Below the pieces are notes generated by a model. It saw only the letters and a program-made list of their open reading frames with translations, was not told the DNA's origin and did not search any database. Below are positions 1 to 8,035 of a stretch of DNA of 11,951 nucleotides, piece by piece (position 1 is the stretch's first letter; every line of letters begins with the position of its first letter). The translations under genes were made by a program, and so were the position numbers. Source of the DNA: an uncultured Pseudomonadota bacterium (GTDB lineage: Bacteria > Pseudomonadota > Gammaproteobacteria > Burkholderiales > SG8-39); contig CAITSH010000278.1 in NCBI GenBank assembly GCA_903895005.1, positions 1-11,951 of the forward strand, in the 5' to 3' direction.

Positions 1-52
1 CTTTTCAACCGCCGGAGTTTTTGATATTTCCGGCGGACGTGCCACTTACTGA
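1..52 (+). CDS. C-terminal end of a short-chain dehydrogenase/reductase (partial)
   Basis: The frame starting at base 2 reads FSTAGVFDISGGRATY and stops at TGA 50-52. A tail of the form 'G-x-x-F/Y-D-I/L-S-G-G-R-A-T-Y' is, from my knowledge of the family, a typical C-terminus of classical NAD(P)-dependent SDR oxidoreductases, where the strand and GG turn close the Rossmann core. The catalytic Tyr-x-x-x-Lys and the N-terminal cofactor motif lie outside the window, so substrate and cofactor cannot be judged. It is on the same strand as the dehydratase gene that begins 97 bases later and is plausibly the first visible member of that operon, where an SDR could oxidise a sugar or sugar acid. Only 16 residues are seen, so the call rests on one short signature. 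Confidence 0.6.
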   Translation, partial: FSTAGVFDISGGRATY

Positions 53-112
53 AACGGCTCCCGTCAGAATCGCATTCGACAACCCATAGCCAACAGTCAA
101 GAATCAACAATC

Positions 113-126
113 GCCGGCAGGCCGGC
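113..126 (+). other. GC-rich hairpin candidate in the leader of the dehydratase gene
   Basis: GCCGG (113-117) and CCGGC (122-126) can pair around a CAGG loop. The element lies 23 bases before the ATG at 150 in the 97-base gap after the SDR stop. There is no T-run behind it, so it is not an intrinsic terminator. It might affect translation or mRNA stability, but GC-rich palindromes of this size also occur by chance. No convincing Shine-Dalgarno or promoter could be assigned in the gap. Confidence 0.2.
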
Positions 127-149
127 ATCGCAATACGAGCACAACCCCT

Positions 150-1883
150 ATGGCAAAAAAGCCCGCAAGGAAATTACGCAGCCAGGCCTGGTTCGGTCGG
201 GAAGACATTTACGGATTCATTTACCGGTCTTGGACCAAGAATCGCGGCATTCCCCACGACCAGTTTGACGGCCGGCCGGTTATAGGCATCTGCAACACCT
301 GGTCGGAGCTGACCCCTTGCAACACCCACTTTCGCGTTCTCGCCGAGCACGTCAGGAACGGCATTCTCGAAGCCGGCGGCTTCCCGTTGGAATTTCCGGT
401 AATGTCGCTCGGTGAGACGCTGCTGCGGCCGACCGCGATGATGTTCCGCAACCTCGCAAGCATGGATGTCGAAGAGTCGATTCGCGCCAACCCGCTAGAC
501 GGCGTTGTCCTGCTGGTCGGGTGCGACAAAACCACGCCGGCGCTGCTGATGGGGGCGGCCAGCGTGGATGTGCCCGCCATAGCCGTATCGGGCGGCCCCA
601 TGCTGTCGGGCAAGTACCGCGGCACCGACATCGGATCCGGCACGAACACGTGGTCGATGTCTGAGGACGTACGCGCGGGGAAGATGTCGCTCGATGAATT
701 TCACGAAGCAGAATCTTGCATGCACCGATCGCACGGGCATTGCATGACCATGGGCACCGCCTCAACCATGGCGAGTATGGTCGAGGCCCTCGGCATCGGC
801 ATGCCGGGCAACGCCGCCTTCCCGGCGGTCGATGCGCGCCGCAACGTGCTCGCACGCATGGCGGGGCGGCGCATCGTGGATATGGTGAAGGAAGACCTGA
901 CCATATCAAAAATACTCACCCGCGAATCCTTCGAAAACGCCATCCGTACCAATGCCGCCATCGGCGGCTCCACCAATGCGGTGATACACCTCATCGCGCT
1001 GGCAGGCAGGCTTGGCGTGAAACTTGATCTTGATGACTGGGACCGGCTCGGACGCGACGTGCACACCCTGCTCAACCTGATGCCCAACGGCAAATACCTC
1101 ATGGAGGACTTCTGCTACGCCGGAGGCCTGCCGGTGGTATTGCGCGAGCTGGGCAAGAACCGCCTGTTGCACAAAAAAGCGCTCACGGTTAACGGCAAGT
1201 CCATATGGGACAACAACAAGAAGGCGGAATGCTTTAACCAGGATGTCATCACCCCGTTCGAAAAACCATTCAAGAAAAATACCGGCATCGCCGTGCTGCG
1301 CGGCAATTTGTGCCCGGACGGCGCCATCATCAAGCCGTCCGCCGCAACACCAAAGTTGATGAAGCATAAGGGGCGCGCGGTAGTTTTCAAGAATATCGGC
1401 GACTTTCACGCGCGCATCGATGACCCGAAGCTCGACATCGATGAAAACTGCGTCATGGTGCTGCAAAACTGCGGACCCAAGGGCTATCCAGGCATGGCAG
1501 AGGTGGGCAATATGCCCCTGCCACCCAAGGTCCTAAAAAAGGGTATTACGGACATGGTGCGTATTTCCGATGCGCGCATGAGCGGCACCGCGTACGGCAC
1601 CGTGGTTCTGCACGTCGCGCCGGAAGCGGCGGCAGGCGGCACGCTCGGACTGGTAAAGGACGGCGATATTATCGAACTGGACGTGTCGAAGCGCAGGCTG
1701 CATTTGCACGTGTCCGACGAAGAACTCGACCGTCGTCGCAAACAATGGAAAGCACCGAAGACGCCCATGCAACGTGGCTACTACAAGTTGTACGTCGATC
1801 ATGTGCTTCAGGCAAACGAGGGCGCCGACCTCGATTTTCTGGTCGGCAAGAGCGGATCGGATATTCCCAAGGACAATCACTAG
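150..1883 (+). CDS. IlvD/Edd-family sugar-acid dehydratase (probably L-arabinonate dehydratase-like)
   Basis: This 577-residue cytoplasmic enzyme belongs to the Fe-S dehydratase family that removes water from sugar acids to give 2-keto-3-deoxy acids. The N-terminus (WFG near residue 14, FIYRSW 23-28, ICNTWSELTPC 47-57) is of the pentonate/hexonate dehydratase type rather than the branched-chain IlvD type. Predicted [2Fe-2S] ligands are C57, C125 (in GCDKTTPA, 124-131) and C198 (in HGHC, 195-198). They match C59, C127 and C200 of the Rhizobium L-arabinonate dehydratase with a constant offset of two. E89, D126 and K127 fit the Mg site, and S478 in RMSGT (476-480) fits the catalytic serine. Family length is normal. 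The start at 150 is chosen because MAKKPARKLRSQAWFG aligns with family starts, although no clear ribosome-binding site precedes it. It lies in an operon with a TRAP transporter and a UxaA-type dehydratase, which supports sugar-acid catabolism. D-xylonate, galactonate or another aldonate remains possible as substrate. Confidence 0.9.
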   Translation: MAKKPARKLRSQAWFGREDIYGFIYRSWTKNRGIPHDQFDGRPVIGICNTWSELTPCNTHFRVLAEHVRNGILEAGGFPLEFPVMSLGETLLRPTAMMFRNLASMDVEESIRANPLDGVVLLVGCDKTTPALLMGAASVDVPAIAVSGGPMLSGKYRGTDIGSGTNTWSMSEDVRAGKMSLDEFHEAESCMHRSHGHCMTMGTASTMASMVEALGIGMPGNAAFPAVDARRNVLARMAGRRIVDMVKEDLTISKILTRESFENAIRTNAAIGGSTNAVIHLIALAGRLGVKLDLDDWDRLGRDVHTLLNLMPNGKYLMEDFCYAGGLPVVLRELGKNRLLHKKALTVNGKSIWDNNKKAECFNQDVITPFEKPFKKNTGIAVLRGNLCPDGAIIKPSAATPKLMKHKGRAVVFKNIGDFHARIDDPKLDIDENCVMVLQNCGPKGYPGMAEVGNMPLPPKVLKKGITDMVRISDARMSGTAYGTVVLHVAPEAAAGGTLGLVKDGDIIELDVSKRRLHLHVSDEELDRRRKQWKAPKTPMQRGYYKLYVDHVLQANEGADLDFLVGKSGSDIPKDNH

Positions 1884-1975
1884 CACCCCCAGCAGAAGGC
1901 AAACGTCTTCGGCTGCGCCAAGCCGCATGGATTGAAACGGCCGCAGAAGCCGCAAAGTCTGCGCGAAGGCATCCC

Positions 1976-1984
1976 GGAGGAGGG
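1976..1984 (+). promoter_or_regulatory. Ribosome binding site deciding the dctQ start
   Basis: GGAGGAGGG ends three bases before the ATG at 1988. The open frame continues upstream to an ATG at 1745, inside the dehydratase gene. This strong purine-rich site, together with the lack of DctQ-like sequence before it, fixes the start at 1988. The rest of the 104-base gap (1884-1987) shows only small imperfect repeats of AGCCGC and no gene. Confidence 0.8.
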
Positions 1985-1987
1985 AAC

Positions 1988-2572
1988 ATGGCAACGCACG
2001 CACCGGACCTGAATGATGCTAATGACCATGTGATTGGAGATGACGGTGAATTCCACGTCACCGATGAGCCCGTTGATTTATCCGTGTATCGCGTGGAAGA
2101 CTGGATCGCCTTCGGCTTTTTCTGGGTGCTCGCGATCACGGTTTTCTACCAGTTCTTCACCCGCTACGCGCTCAATGACTCGGCCTCCTGGACTGAGGAA
2201 ATCGCGCGCTATCTGCTTATCTGTATGGTATTCATTGGTGCCGCCATCGGCGTACGCAAGAACACGCACATCCAGGTCGACATTTTTTACCGCTTCATGC
2301 CGAAGCCGATGGCGCGTACCCTTTCAACGCTGGTTGACGTCGTTCGCGTGCTTTTTTTCGGTTATGCGGTTTATCTTACCTACGCGCTGATGACGAAAAT
2401 TGGCAAGCAGTCAATGTCTATCATCGACTGGCCGATCGGACTGATCTACGCGATGGTGATGCTTGGGTTCACGCTCATGTGCTATCGCGCCATTCGCGCC
2501 CTTGTGGCGCACTGGCACCAGGGTTTCAGCGTTCTGGAACGTCCGGAAGTCGCCGGGGAGGAGGTGGCATGA
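1988..2572 (+). CDS. TRAP transporter small permease subunit (DctQ family)
   Basis: This 194-residue inner-membrane protein is the small membrane subunit of a tripartite ATP-independent periplasmic transporter. These transporters use an ion gradient to import organic acids delivered by a periplasmic binding protein. Four hydrophobic segments are visible at about 38-56, 75-90, 113-135 and 148-168. The SWTEEIARY stretch (67-75) matches the family signature between helices 1 and 2, and the NTHIQVD stretch (92-98) follows helix 2 as usual. The N-terminus carries an acidic, hydrophilic extension of roughly 37 residues before helix 1, somewhat longer than usual. It has a strong ribosome-binding site and its stop overlaps the start of the large permease gene (ATGA), so the two are translationally coupled. 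The flanking sugar-acid dehydratases suggest a sugar-acid substrate; this is inferred from context only. Confidence 0.92.
   Translation: MATHAPDLNDANDHVIGDDGEFHVTDEPVDLSVYRVEDWIAFGFFWVLAITVFYQFFTRYALNDSASWTEEIARYLLICMVFIGAAIGVRKNTHIQVDIFYRFMPKPMARTLSTLVDVVRVLFFGYAVYLTYALMTKIGKQSMSIIDWPIGLIYAMVMLGFTLMCYRAIRALVAHWHQGFSVLERPEVAGEEVA
2559..2565 (+). promoter_or_regulatory. Consensus Shine-Dalgarno for dctM inside the end of dctQ
   Basis: AGGAGGT is a full anti-16S match. It lies in the last codons of the small permease gene, three bases before the ATG at 2569. It selects this start over an upstream in-frame ATG at 2479, which would overlap dctQ by 94 bases. The ATGA overlap suggests the two membrane subunits are made in fixed ratio. 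Confidence 0.85.
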
Positions 2573-3972
2573 CCTCGGCCCTGTTGACCTCGTTCCTCGC
2601 CCTGATGTGCTCGGGCTTGCCGGTTGCGCTCGCGATGGCCTTTGCCTCGCTGCTTTACGTGATGATTTCAGGCAACGTGCCCGACTATGTGGTCATTCAC
2701 CGCATGGTCAACGGCATTGATTCGTTTCCGCTGCTGGCGGTGCCGTTTTTCATCATGGCCGGCAATCTGATGAATTCGGCCGGCATCACCAATCGCATTT
2801 ACAACTTTGCCCTCGCCCTGGTCGGCTGGCTCAAGGGCGGGCTCGGCCACGTCAACGTCCTTGGGTCGGTGATTTTCGCCGGCATGTCGGGTACCGCCAT
2901 CGCGGATGCCGCGGGCCTGGGCACGATCGAAATCAAGGCGATGAAAGACCATGGTTACAGCACCGAGTTTGCCGTCGGAGTAACGGCCGCGTCGGCGACG
3001 CTCGGGCCAATCATCCCCCCCTCCTTACCCTTTGTAATCTACGCGATGTTCGCCAACGTCTCGGTGGGGAAACTGTTCCTCGCCGGCATACTTCCGGGCG
3101 CGGTCATGGCCCTGTTGATGATGTTCACGGTCGCTTACTATGCCCACAAGAACAAATGGGGGCGTGATGTCGTTTTCAAGTGGGCCAAACTCAACAAAGC
3201 CTTGCTGGAACTGGCGATCGTCGTCGCCTTTCCGACCGCCATTTGGGGCGCGACGGAATTGGGCACGGAACCGGCGCCGACATTTTTCGCCGCGATGGCG
3301 GTGCTGCTTGCCGCAGACCGCCTGCTGCGCTTCAATGCCGTGCTGCCCATCATGACGCCGGTATTACTGATCGGCGGCATGACGTCGGGAATTTTTACCG
3401 CCACGGAAGGCGCCATCGCGGCCTGCGTGTGGGCGATGTTCCTCGGATTGGTGTGGTACCGCACATTGAACTGGAAGATGTTGATAAAGGTGTCGATGGA
3501 CACCGTGGAAACCACATCGACAGTACTGCTGATCGTTGCATCGGCTTCCATTTTCGGCTGGCTTCTGACGGTGACAAAAGTCACCGACGCAGTCGCTGCC
3601 ATGGTTCTCTCGTACACCCATAACCCGGACATGTTCCTCCTGCTAGCCAACGTGCTGATGCTGTTCGTCGGATGTTTCCTTGAACCGACGGCCGCTATCA
3701 CCATACTGGTTCCCATCCTGCTTCCGATCTGCCTGCAACTGGGAATCGACCCGGTGCATTTCGGCCTTGTCATGGTACTCAATCTGATGATCGGACTGCT
3801 GCATCCGCCAATGGGCATGGTGCTGTTCGTACTAGCGCGCGTGGCCAAACTGTCCGTTGAACGAACCACCATTGCAATACTGCCGTGGCTGTTCCCGCTG
3901 CTGGCGAGTCTGATACTCATTACCTATGTGCCGAGTGTCGCCATGTGGCTGCCGCGCATGCTGATGCCCTGA
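2569..3972 (+). CDS. TRAP transporter large permease subunit (DctM family), with an internal insertion
   Basis: This 467-residue, very hydrophobic inner-membrane protein is the ion-coupled transport channel of the TRAP system. Family signatures are in order: PFFIMAGNLM (59-68), FAGMSGTAIADAAGLGTIE (103-121), the discontinuous-helix motif LGPIIPPS (145-152), GIFTATEG (274-281), the second repeat CFLEPTAAITILVPILLP (369-386), and LHPPMGMVLF (411-420). It is about 40 residues longer than the usual 425-430. The excess falls between the PPS motif and GIFTATEG, where residues about 212-262 carry one or two extra hydrophobic stretches (214-228 and 238-250) joined by a polar loop (TELGTEPAPT). It overlaps dctQ by four bases. 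The partner binding protein DctP is not in the window. A sugar acid is the likely cargo from the neighbours, but the sequence does not show which one. Confidence 0.93.
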   Translation: MTSALLTSFLALMCSGLPVALAMAFASLLYVMISGNVPDYVVIHRMVNGIDSFPLLAVPFFIMAGNLMNSAGITNRIYNFALALVGWLKGGLGHVNVLGSVIFAGMSGTAIADAAGLGTIEIKAMKDHGYSTEFAVGVTAASATLGPIIPPSLPFVIYAMFANVSVGKLFLAGILPGAVMALLMMFTVAYYAHKNKWGRDVVFKWAKLNKALLELAIVVAFPTAIWGATELGTEPAPTFFAAMAVLLAADRLLRFNAVLPIMTPVLLIGGMTSGIFTATEGAIAACVWAMFLGLVWYRTLNWKMLIKVSMDTVETTSTVLLIVASASIFGWLLTVTKVTDAVAAMVLSYTHNPDMFLLLANVLMLFVGCFLEPTAAITILVPILLPICLQLGIDPVHFGLVMVLNLMIGLLHPPMGMVLFVLARVAKLSVERTTIAILPWLFPLLASLILITYVPSVAMWLPRMLMP

Positions 3973-3973
3973 G

Positions 3974-3990
3974 CCGTCGCCAATCGACGG
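3974..3990 (+). other. Short hairpin just after the dctM stop
   Basis: CCGTCG (3974-3979) pairs perfectly with CGACGG (3985-3990) around a five-base loop, starting two bases after the stop codon. No T-run follows, so it is not a standard terminator. Transcription presumably continues into the gene at 4033. It could slow 3' exonucleases and raise the stability of the transporter part of the mRNA. A 6-bp stem could also be chance. Confidence 0.3.
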
Positions 3991-4032
3991 GAGTACACTT
4001 TCGAAAACTAAGCCAGAATTGCGAGAACTGCC

Positions 4033-5556
4033 ATGCTCCAAGCTGCGGACATAACGATTCGCCTGAACCCCGACGACGATGTGGTCATCGCGCGGGTCGC
4101 CATTCCAGGCGGAACGACCCTGCCCAGGGAGGGCGACCTCCGCGTCAACGCAAGCATCCCCGCCGGCCACAAGATCGCGGTTCGTGCGGTGACGAAGGGC
4201 CAACCGGTGCGCCGCTACAACCAGATCATAGGTTTTGCCACGCGCGATATTGTGCCGGGCGAACATATCCACGTGCACAACCTCGCCATGGGGGACTTTG
4301 AACGCGACTACGCCTTCAGCACCGATATCAAACCGACGCAGGCCATAACGCCGCAGGCGACATTTGAAGGTATCGTGCGCGCGGACGGTCGCGTTGCCAC
4401 GCGCAACTACATCGGCATACTCACCAGCGTAAATTGTTCCGCAACGGTGGCGCGAATGATCGCAGATCATTTCCGCGGACGGCTGGACGCGTATCCGAAT
4501 GTTGACGGCGTCGTGGCGCTGACGCATAAATCCGGCTGCGGCATGGCAAGCGAGGGCGAGGGCATCGACATGCTGCGCCGGACCATGGCCGGTTACATGC
4601 GTCATCCGAATTTTTTCGCGACGCAACTGGTCGGCCTCGGCTGTGAATCCAACCAGATCAACAGCCTGCTCGCCGTACACCAGCTGAAGCGGAGTGACAA
4701 ACTCGCCGCGTACACCATTCAGGAAAAGGGCGGCACCATGAAGGCAGTGCGCGAAGGCATCGCACGCATCGAAGCAATCCTGCCTGAAGCCAACAGAGTT
4801 AAGCGACAGCCCGTGCCAGCGTCACACCTAGCCCTAGCGCTTCAATGCGGCGGGTCAGACGGGTATTCGGGTATTTCTGCCAACCCCGCGCTGGGTGCGG
4901 CGGTCGACCTGCTCGTGCGCCATGGCGGCACTGCGATACTCTCCGAAACACCGGAGATTTACGGAGCCGAGCACCTGCTGACCCGTCGCGCGGTAACGCG
5001 TGAAGTCGGTGAAAAGCTCGTCCGCCGCATCAAGTGGTGGGAGGACTACACGGCGCGCAACGGCAACGAAATGAATAACAACCCCTCGCCCGGAAACAAG
5101 GCCGGCGGGCTCACGACCATCCTGGAGAAATCCCTGGGGGCAGTCGCCAAGGGTGGTACGACCAATCTGGTTGAGGTCTATGAATACGCGCAGCCTGTCA
5201 CCGCACGCGGCTTTGTTTACATGGATACGCCCGGGTTCGATCCGGTCGCGGCGACCGGACAGGTAGCCGGCGGCGCCAACATGGTCTGCTTCACGACCGG
5301 TCGCGGCTCCGCGTATGGCTGCAAACCGGCACCCTCGCTCAAACTCGCGACAAACTCGGCGCTGTACGCACACCAGGAGGAGGACATGGACTTCAACTGC
5401 GGTGGCATCGTCGACGGCAGGGAATCCATTGAGGAATCCGGCAAGCGGTTCTTTGAACTGGTGCTCAAGGTCGCCTCCGGACAAAAAACCAAGAGCGAGC
5501 AGTGGGGTTACGGTGAAGATGAATTTGCGCCGTGGATCGTCGGCGCCACAATGTAG
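4033..5556 (+). CDS. UxaA/GarD-family altronate/galactarate-type dehydratase
   Basis: This 507-residue cytoplasmic protein has the two-part layout of full-length UxaA (altronate dehydratase) and GarD (galactarate dehydratase). It has an N-terminal SAF domain (about 8-85, with IPAGHKIAV at 42-50) and a C-terminal catalytic domain. Visible family blocks are RADGRVATRNYIGILTSVNC (116-135), HKSGCGM (165-171), GLGCESNQI (201-209), QCGGSDGYSGISANP (271-285), TTGRGSAYGCKPAP (421-434) and NCGGIVDG (455-462). Conserved cysteines C135, C169, C204, C272, C430 and C456 are present. The family is metal dependent (Fe2+ or similar) and makes 2-keto-3-deoxy sugar acids. Length is close to E. coli UxaA and GarD. 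The ATG at 4033 has only a weak GAGA ribosome-binding site. It follows dctM by 60 bases and is followed nine bases later by the DUF4189-like gene. Whether the substrate is altronate, galactarate or another aldonate cannot be read from sequence alone. Confidence 0.88.
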   Translation: MLQAADITIRLNPDDDVVIARVAIPGGTTLPREGDLRVNASIPAGHKIAVRAVTKGQPVRRYNQIIGFATRDIVPGEHIHVHNLAMGDFERDYAFSTDIKPTQAITPQATFEGIVRADGRVATRNYIGILTSVNCSATVARMIADHFRGRLDAYPNVDGVVALTHKSGCGMASEGEGIDMLRRTMAGYMRHPNFFATQLVGLGCESNQINSLLAVHQLKRSDKLAAYTIQEKGGTMKAVREGIARIEAILPEANRVKRQPVPASHLALALQCGGSDGYSGISANPALGAAVDLLVRHGGTAILSETPEIYGAEHLLTRRAVTREVGEKLVRRIKWWEDYTARNGNEMNNNPSPGNKAGGLTTILEKSLGAVAKGGTTNLVEVYEYAQPVTARGFVYMDTPGFDPVAATGQVAGGANMVCFTTGRGSAYGCKPAPSLKLATNSALYAHQEEDMDFNCGGIVDGRESIEESGKRFFELVLKVASGQKTKSEQWGYGEDEFAPWIVGATM

Positions 5557-5565
5557 GAGCCGGAC

Positions 5566-5934
5566 ATGAGGAGTTGGTGCGCCTTTCTCGGACTTGCGAT
5601 AGCAATCGCCCCTTTCGGCAACATCCTGGCCAACACGCAGAAATTCAAGTCATCTCAGGCCAACGGCGCGATAGCCTATCACCGTGCATCGGGCAGTTAC
5701 GGCTACGCCATTGACCGCTCAAGCGCACGGGACGCAAAAACGGAGGCGCTGCGCCAATGCGGTCATGCAAAGTGCGAGGTTGTGACGACATTTCGGGGGG
5801 CCTGCGGCGCAGTGGCGAACGGTCCCAAACGCTTCGCAGCCATGAGTGGCGTGACGCGACAGGAAGCGGAGACTAAGGCCTTGCGAAAATGCGGCGATGC
5901 CTGCGAAGTCGCGGTGTGGGCTTGCACCCGATAG
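5566..5934 (+). CDS. Secreted Cys-rich DUF4189-like protein
   Basis: This 122-residue protein of unknown function is predicted to be exported. Residues 1-22 form a signal peptide: MRSW, then a hydrophobic stretch, then ILA before the cut. The mature part begins with GAIAYHRASGSYGYAID (34-50). It then shows two related cysteine modules: ALRQCGHAKCEVV...GAC (61-80; C65, C70, C80) and ALRKCGDACEVAVWAC (105-120; C109, C113, C120). The pattern of a GAIAY start followed by AL-x-x-C...C-x-V-V-x-x-F...C is what I recall for DUF4189. Six cysteines suggest up to three disulfides, probably in the periplasm. The gene begins nine bases after the uxaA-like stop, with AGGAG at the stop itself (5555-5559), so it is very likely co-transcribed with the sugar-acid operon. 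I can give no biochemical role. Confidence 0.75.
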   Translation: MRSWCAFLGLAIAIAPFGNILANTQKFKSSQANGAIAYHRASGSYGYAIDRSSARDAKTEALRQCGHAKCEVVTTFRGACGAVANGPKRFAAMSGVTRQEAETKALRKCGDACEVAVWACTR

Positions 5935-5947
5935 CCACCTGCAGCGT

Positions 5948-5983
5948 AAAAAAACCGGAAATCCGCCCCAAGCGCGGGTTTCC
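5948..5983 (-). terminator. Rho-independent terminator of typA
   Basis: GGAAATCCGC (5957-5966) and GCGGGTTTCC (5974-5983) form a 10-bp stem with one G-U pair and a 7-base loop. On the - strand the stem is followed after two bases by seven T (complement of the A-run 5948-5954). It lies about 70 bases past the typA stop. On the + strand no T-run follows, so it should not stop the converging sugar-acid operon efficiently. Confidence 0.8.
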
Positions 5984-6002
5984 AGTCGATCATCCCCTTA
6001 AT

Positions 6003-6039
6003 CCACTGCGGCCGCGCTCAACGCGTGGCAGAGTTTGTT
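6003..6039 (+). terminator. Weak candidate terminator for the sugar-acid operon
   Basis: CCAC-T-GCG (6003-6010) can pair with CGCGTGG (6022-6028), leaving one bulged T, followed by a short T-rich stretch (6034-6039). The loop is long and the T-run poor. It is the only + strand hairpin I see after the last gene of the operon, and Rho-dependent termination is at least as likely. Confidence 0.2.
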
Positions 6040-6050
6040 CGCCTGAACTG

Positions 6051-7910
<1,860 letters not shown>

Positions 7911-7939
7911 AAGGACTTACCGTGGGCAAAAGGTGGCGA

Positions 7940-7945
7940 ATTCTA
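7940..7945 (-). promoter_or_regulatory. Probable -10 element of the typA promoter
   Basis: On the - strand TAGAAT (5 of 6 match to TATAAT) lies 29 bases upstream of the typA ATG. It would give a leader of roughly 20-25 bases. No good -35 hexamer is seen at the proper distance. It sits in the 125-base divergent spacer shared with rsmE. Confidence 0.4.
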
Positions 7946-8023
7946 CAGCAAATACCGCTCCAGCCGCCGTTTTTTTGTGCAGTGCGGCACCAATCGAGAG
8001 AATCGGCCGGATCAGCGTCCTGA

Positions 8024-8029
8024 TAGAAT
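8024..8029 (+). promoter_or_regulatory. Probable -10 element directly before rsmE
   Basis: TAGAAT lies six bases before the rsmE ATG at 8036. A start of transcription 6-7 bases past the box would fall on or next to the start codon, so the transcript may have almost no leader. There is no Shine-Dalgarno between box and ATG, which fits. No clear -35 hexamer is visible. Confidence 0.42.
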
Positions 8030-8035
8030 TATTCC

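Noticed and set aside
9..36. Perfect 8-bp inverted repeat CCGCCGGA / TCCGGCGG near the left edge, possible terminator or operator
   Set aside because: It lies inside the coding end of the SDR (before its stop at 50-52), has a 12-base loop and no T-run follows on either strand.
1745..1987. Upstream extension of the dctQ frame to an ATG at 1745
   Set aside because: It would overlap the dehydratase gene by 139 bases, the extra 81 residues do not look like DctQ, and a strong ribosome-binding site marks the ATG at 1988.
2479..2568. Upstream ATG for the dctM frame at 2479
   Set aside because: It overlaps dctQ, adds Arg/Gly-rich residues with no membrane character, and the AGGAGGT with ATGA overlap supports 2569.
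3832..4680. 282-codon open frame on the - strand across the dctM end and the uxaA-like start
   Set aside because: It runs antisense through two clear genes, shows no family motif and is rich in His/Arg as expected for an antisense shadow.
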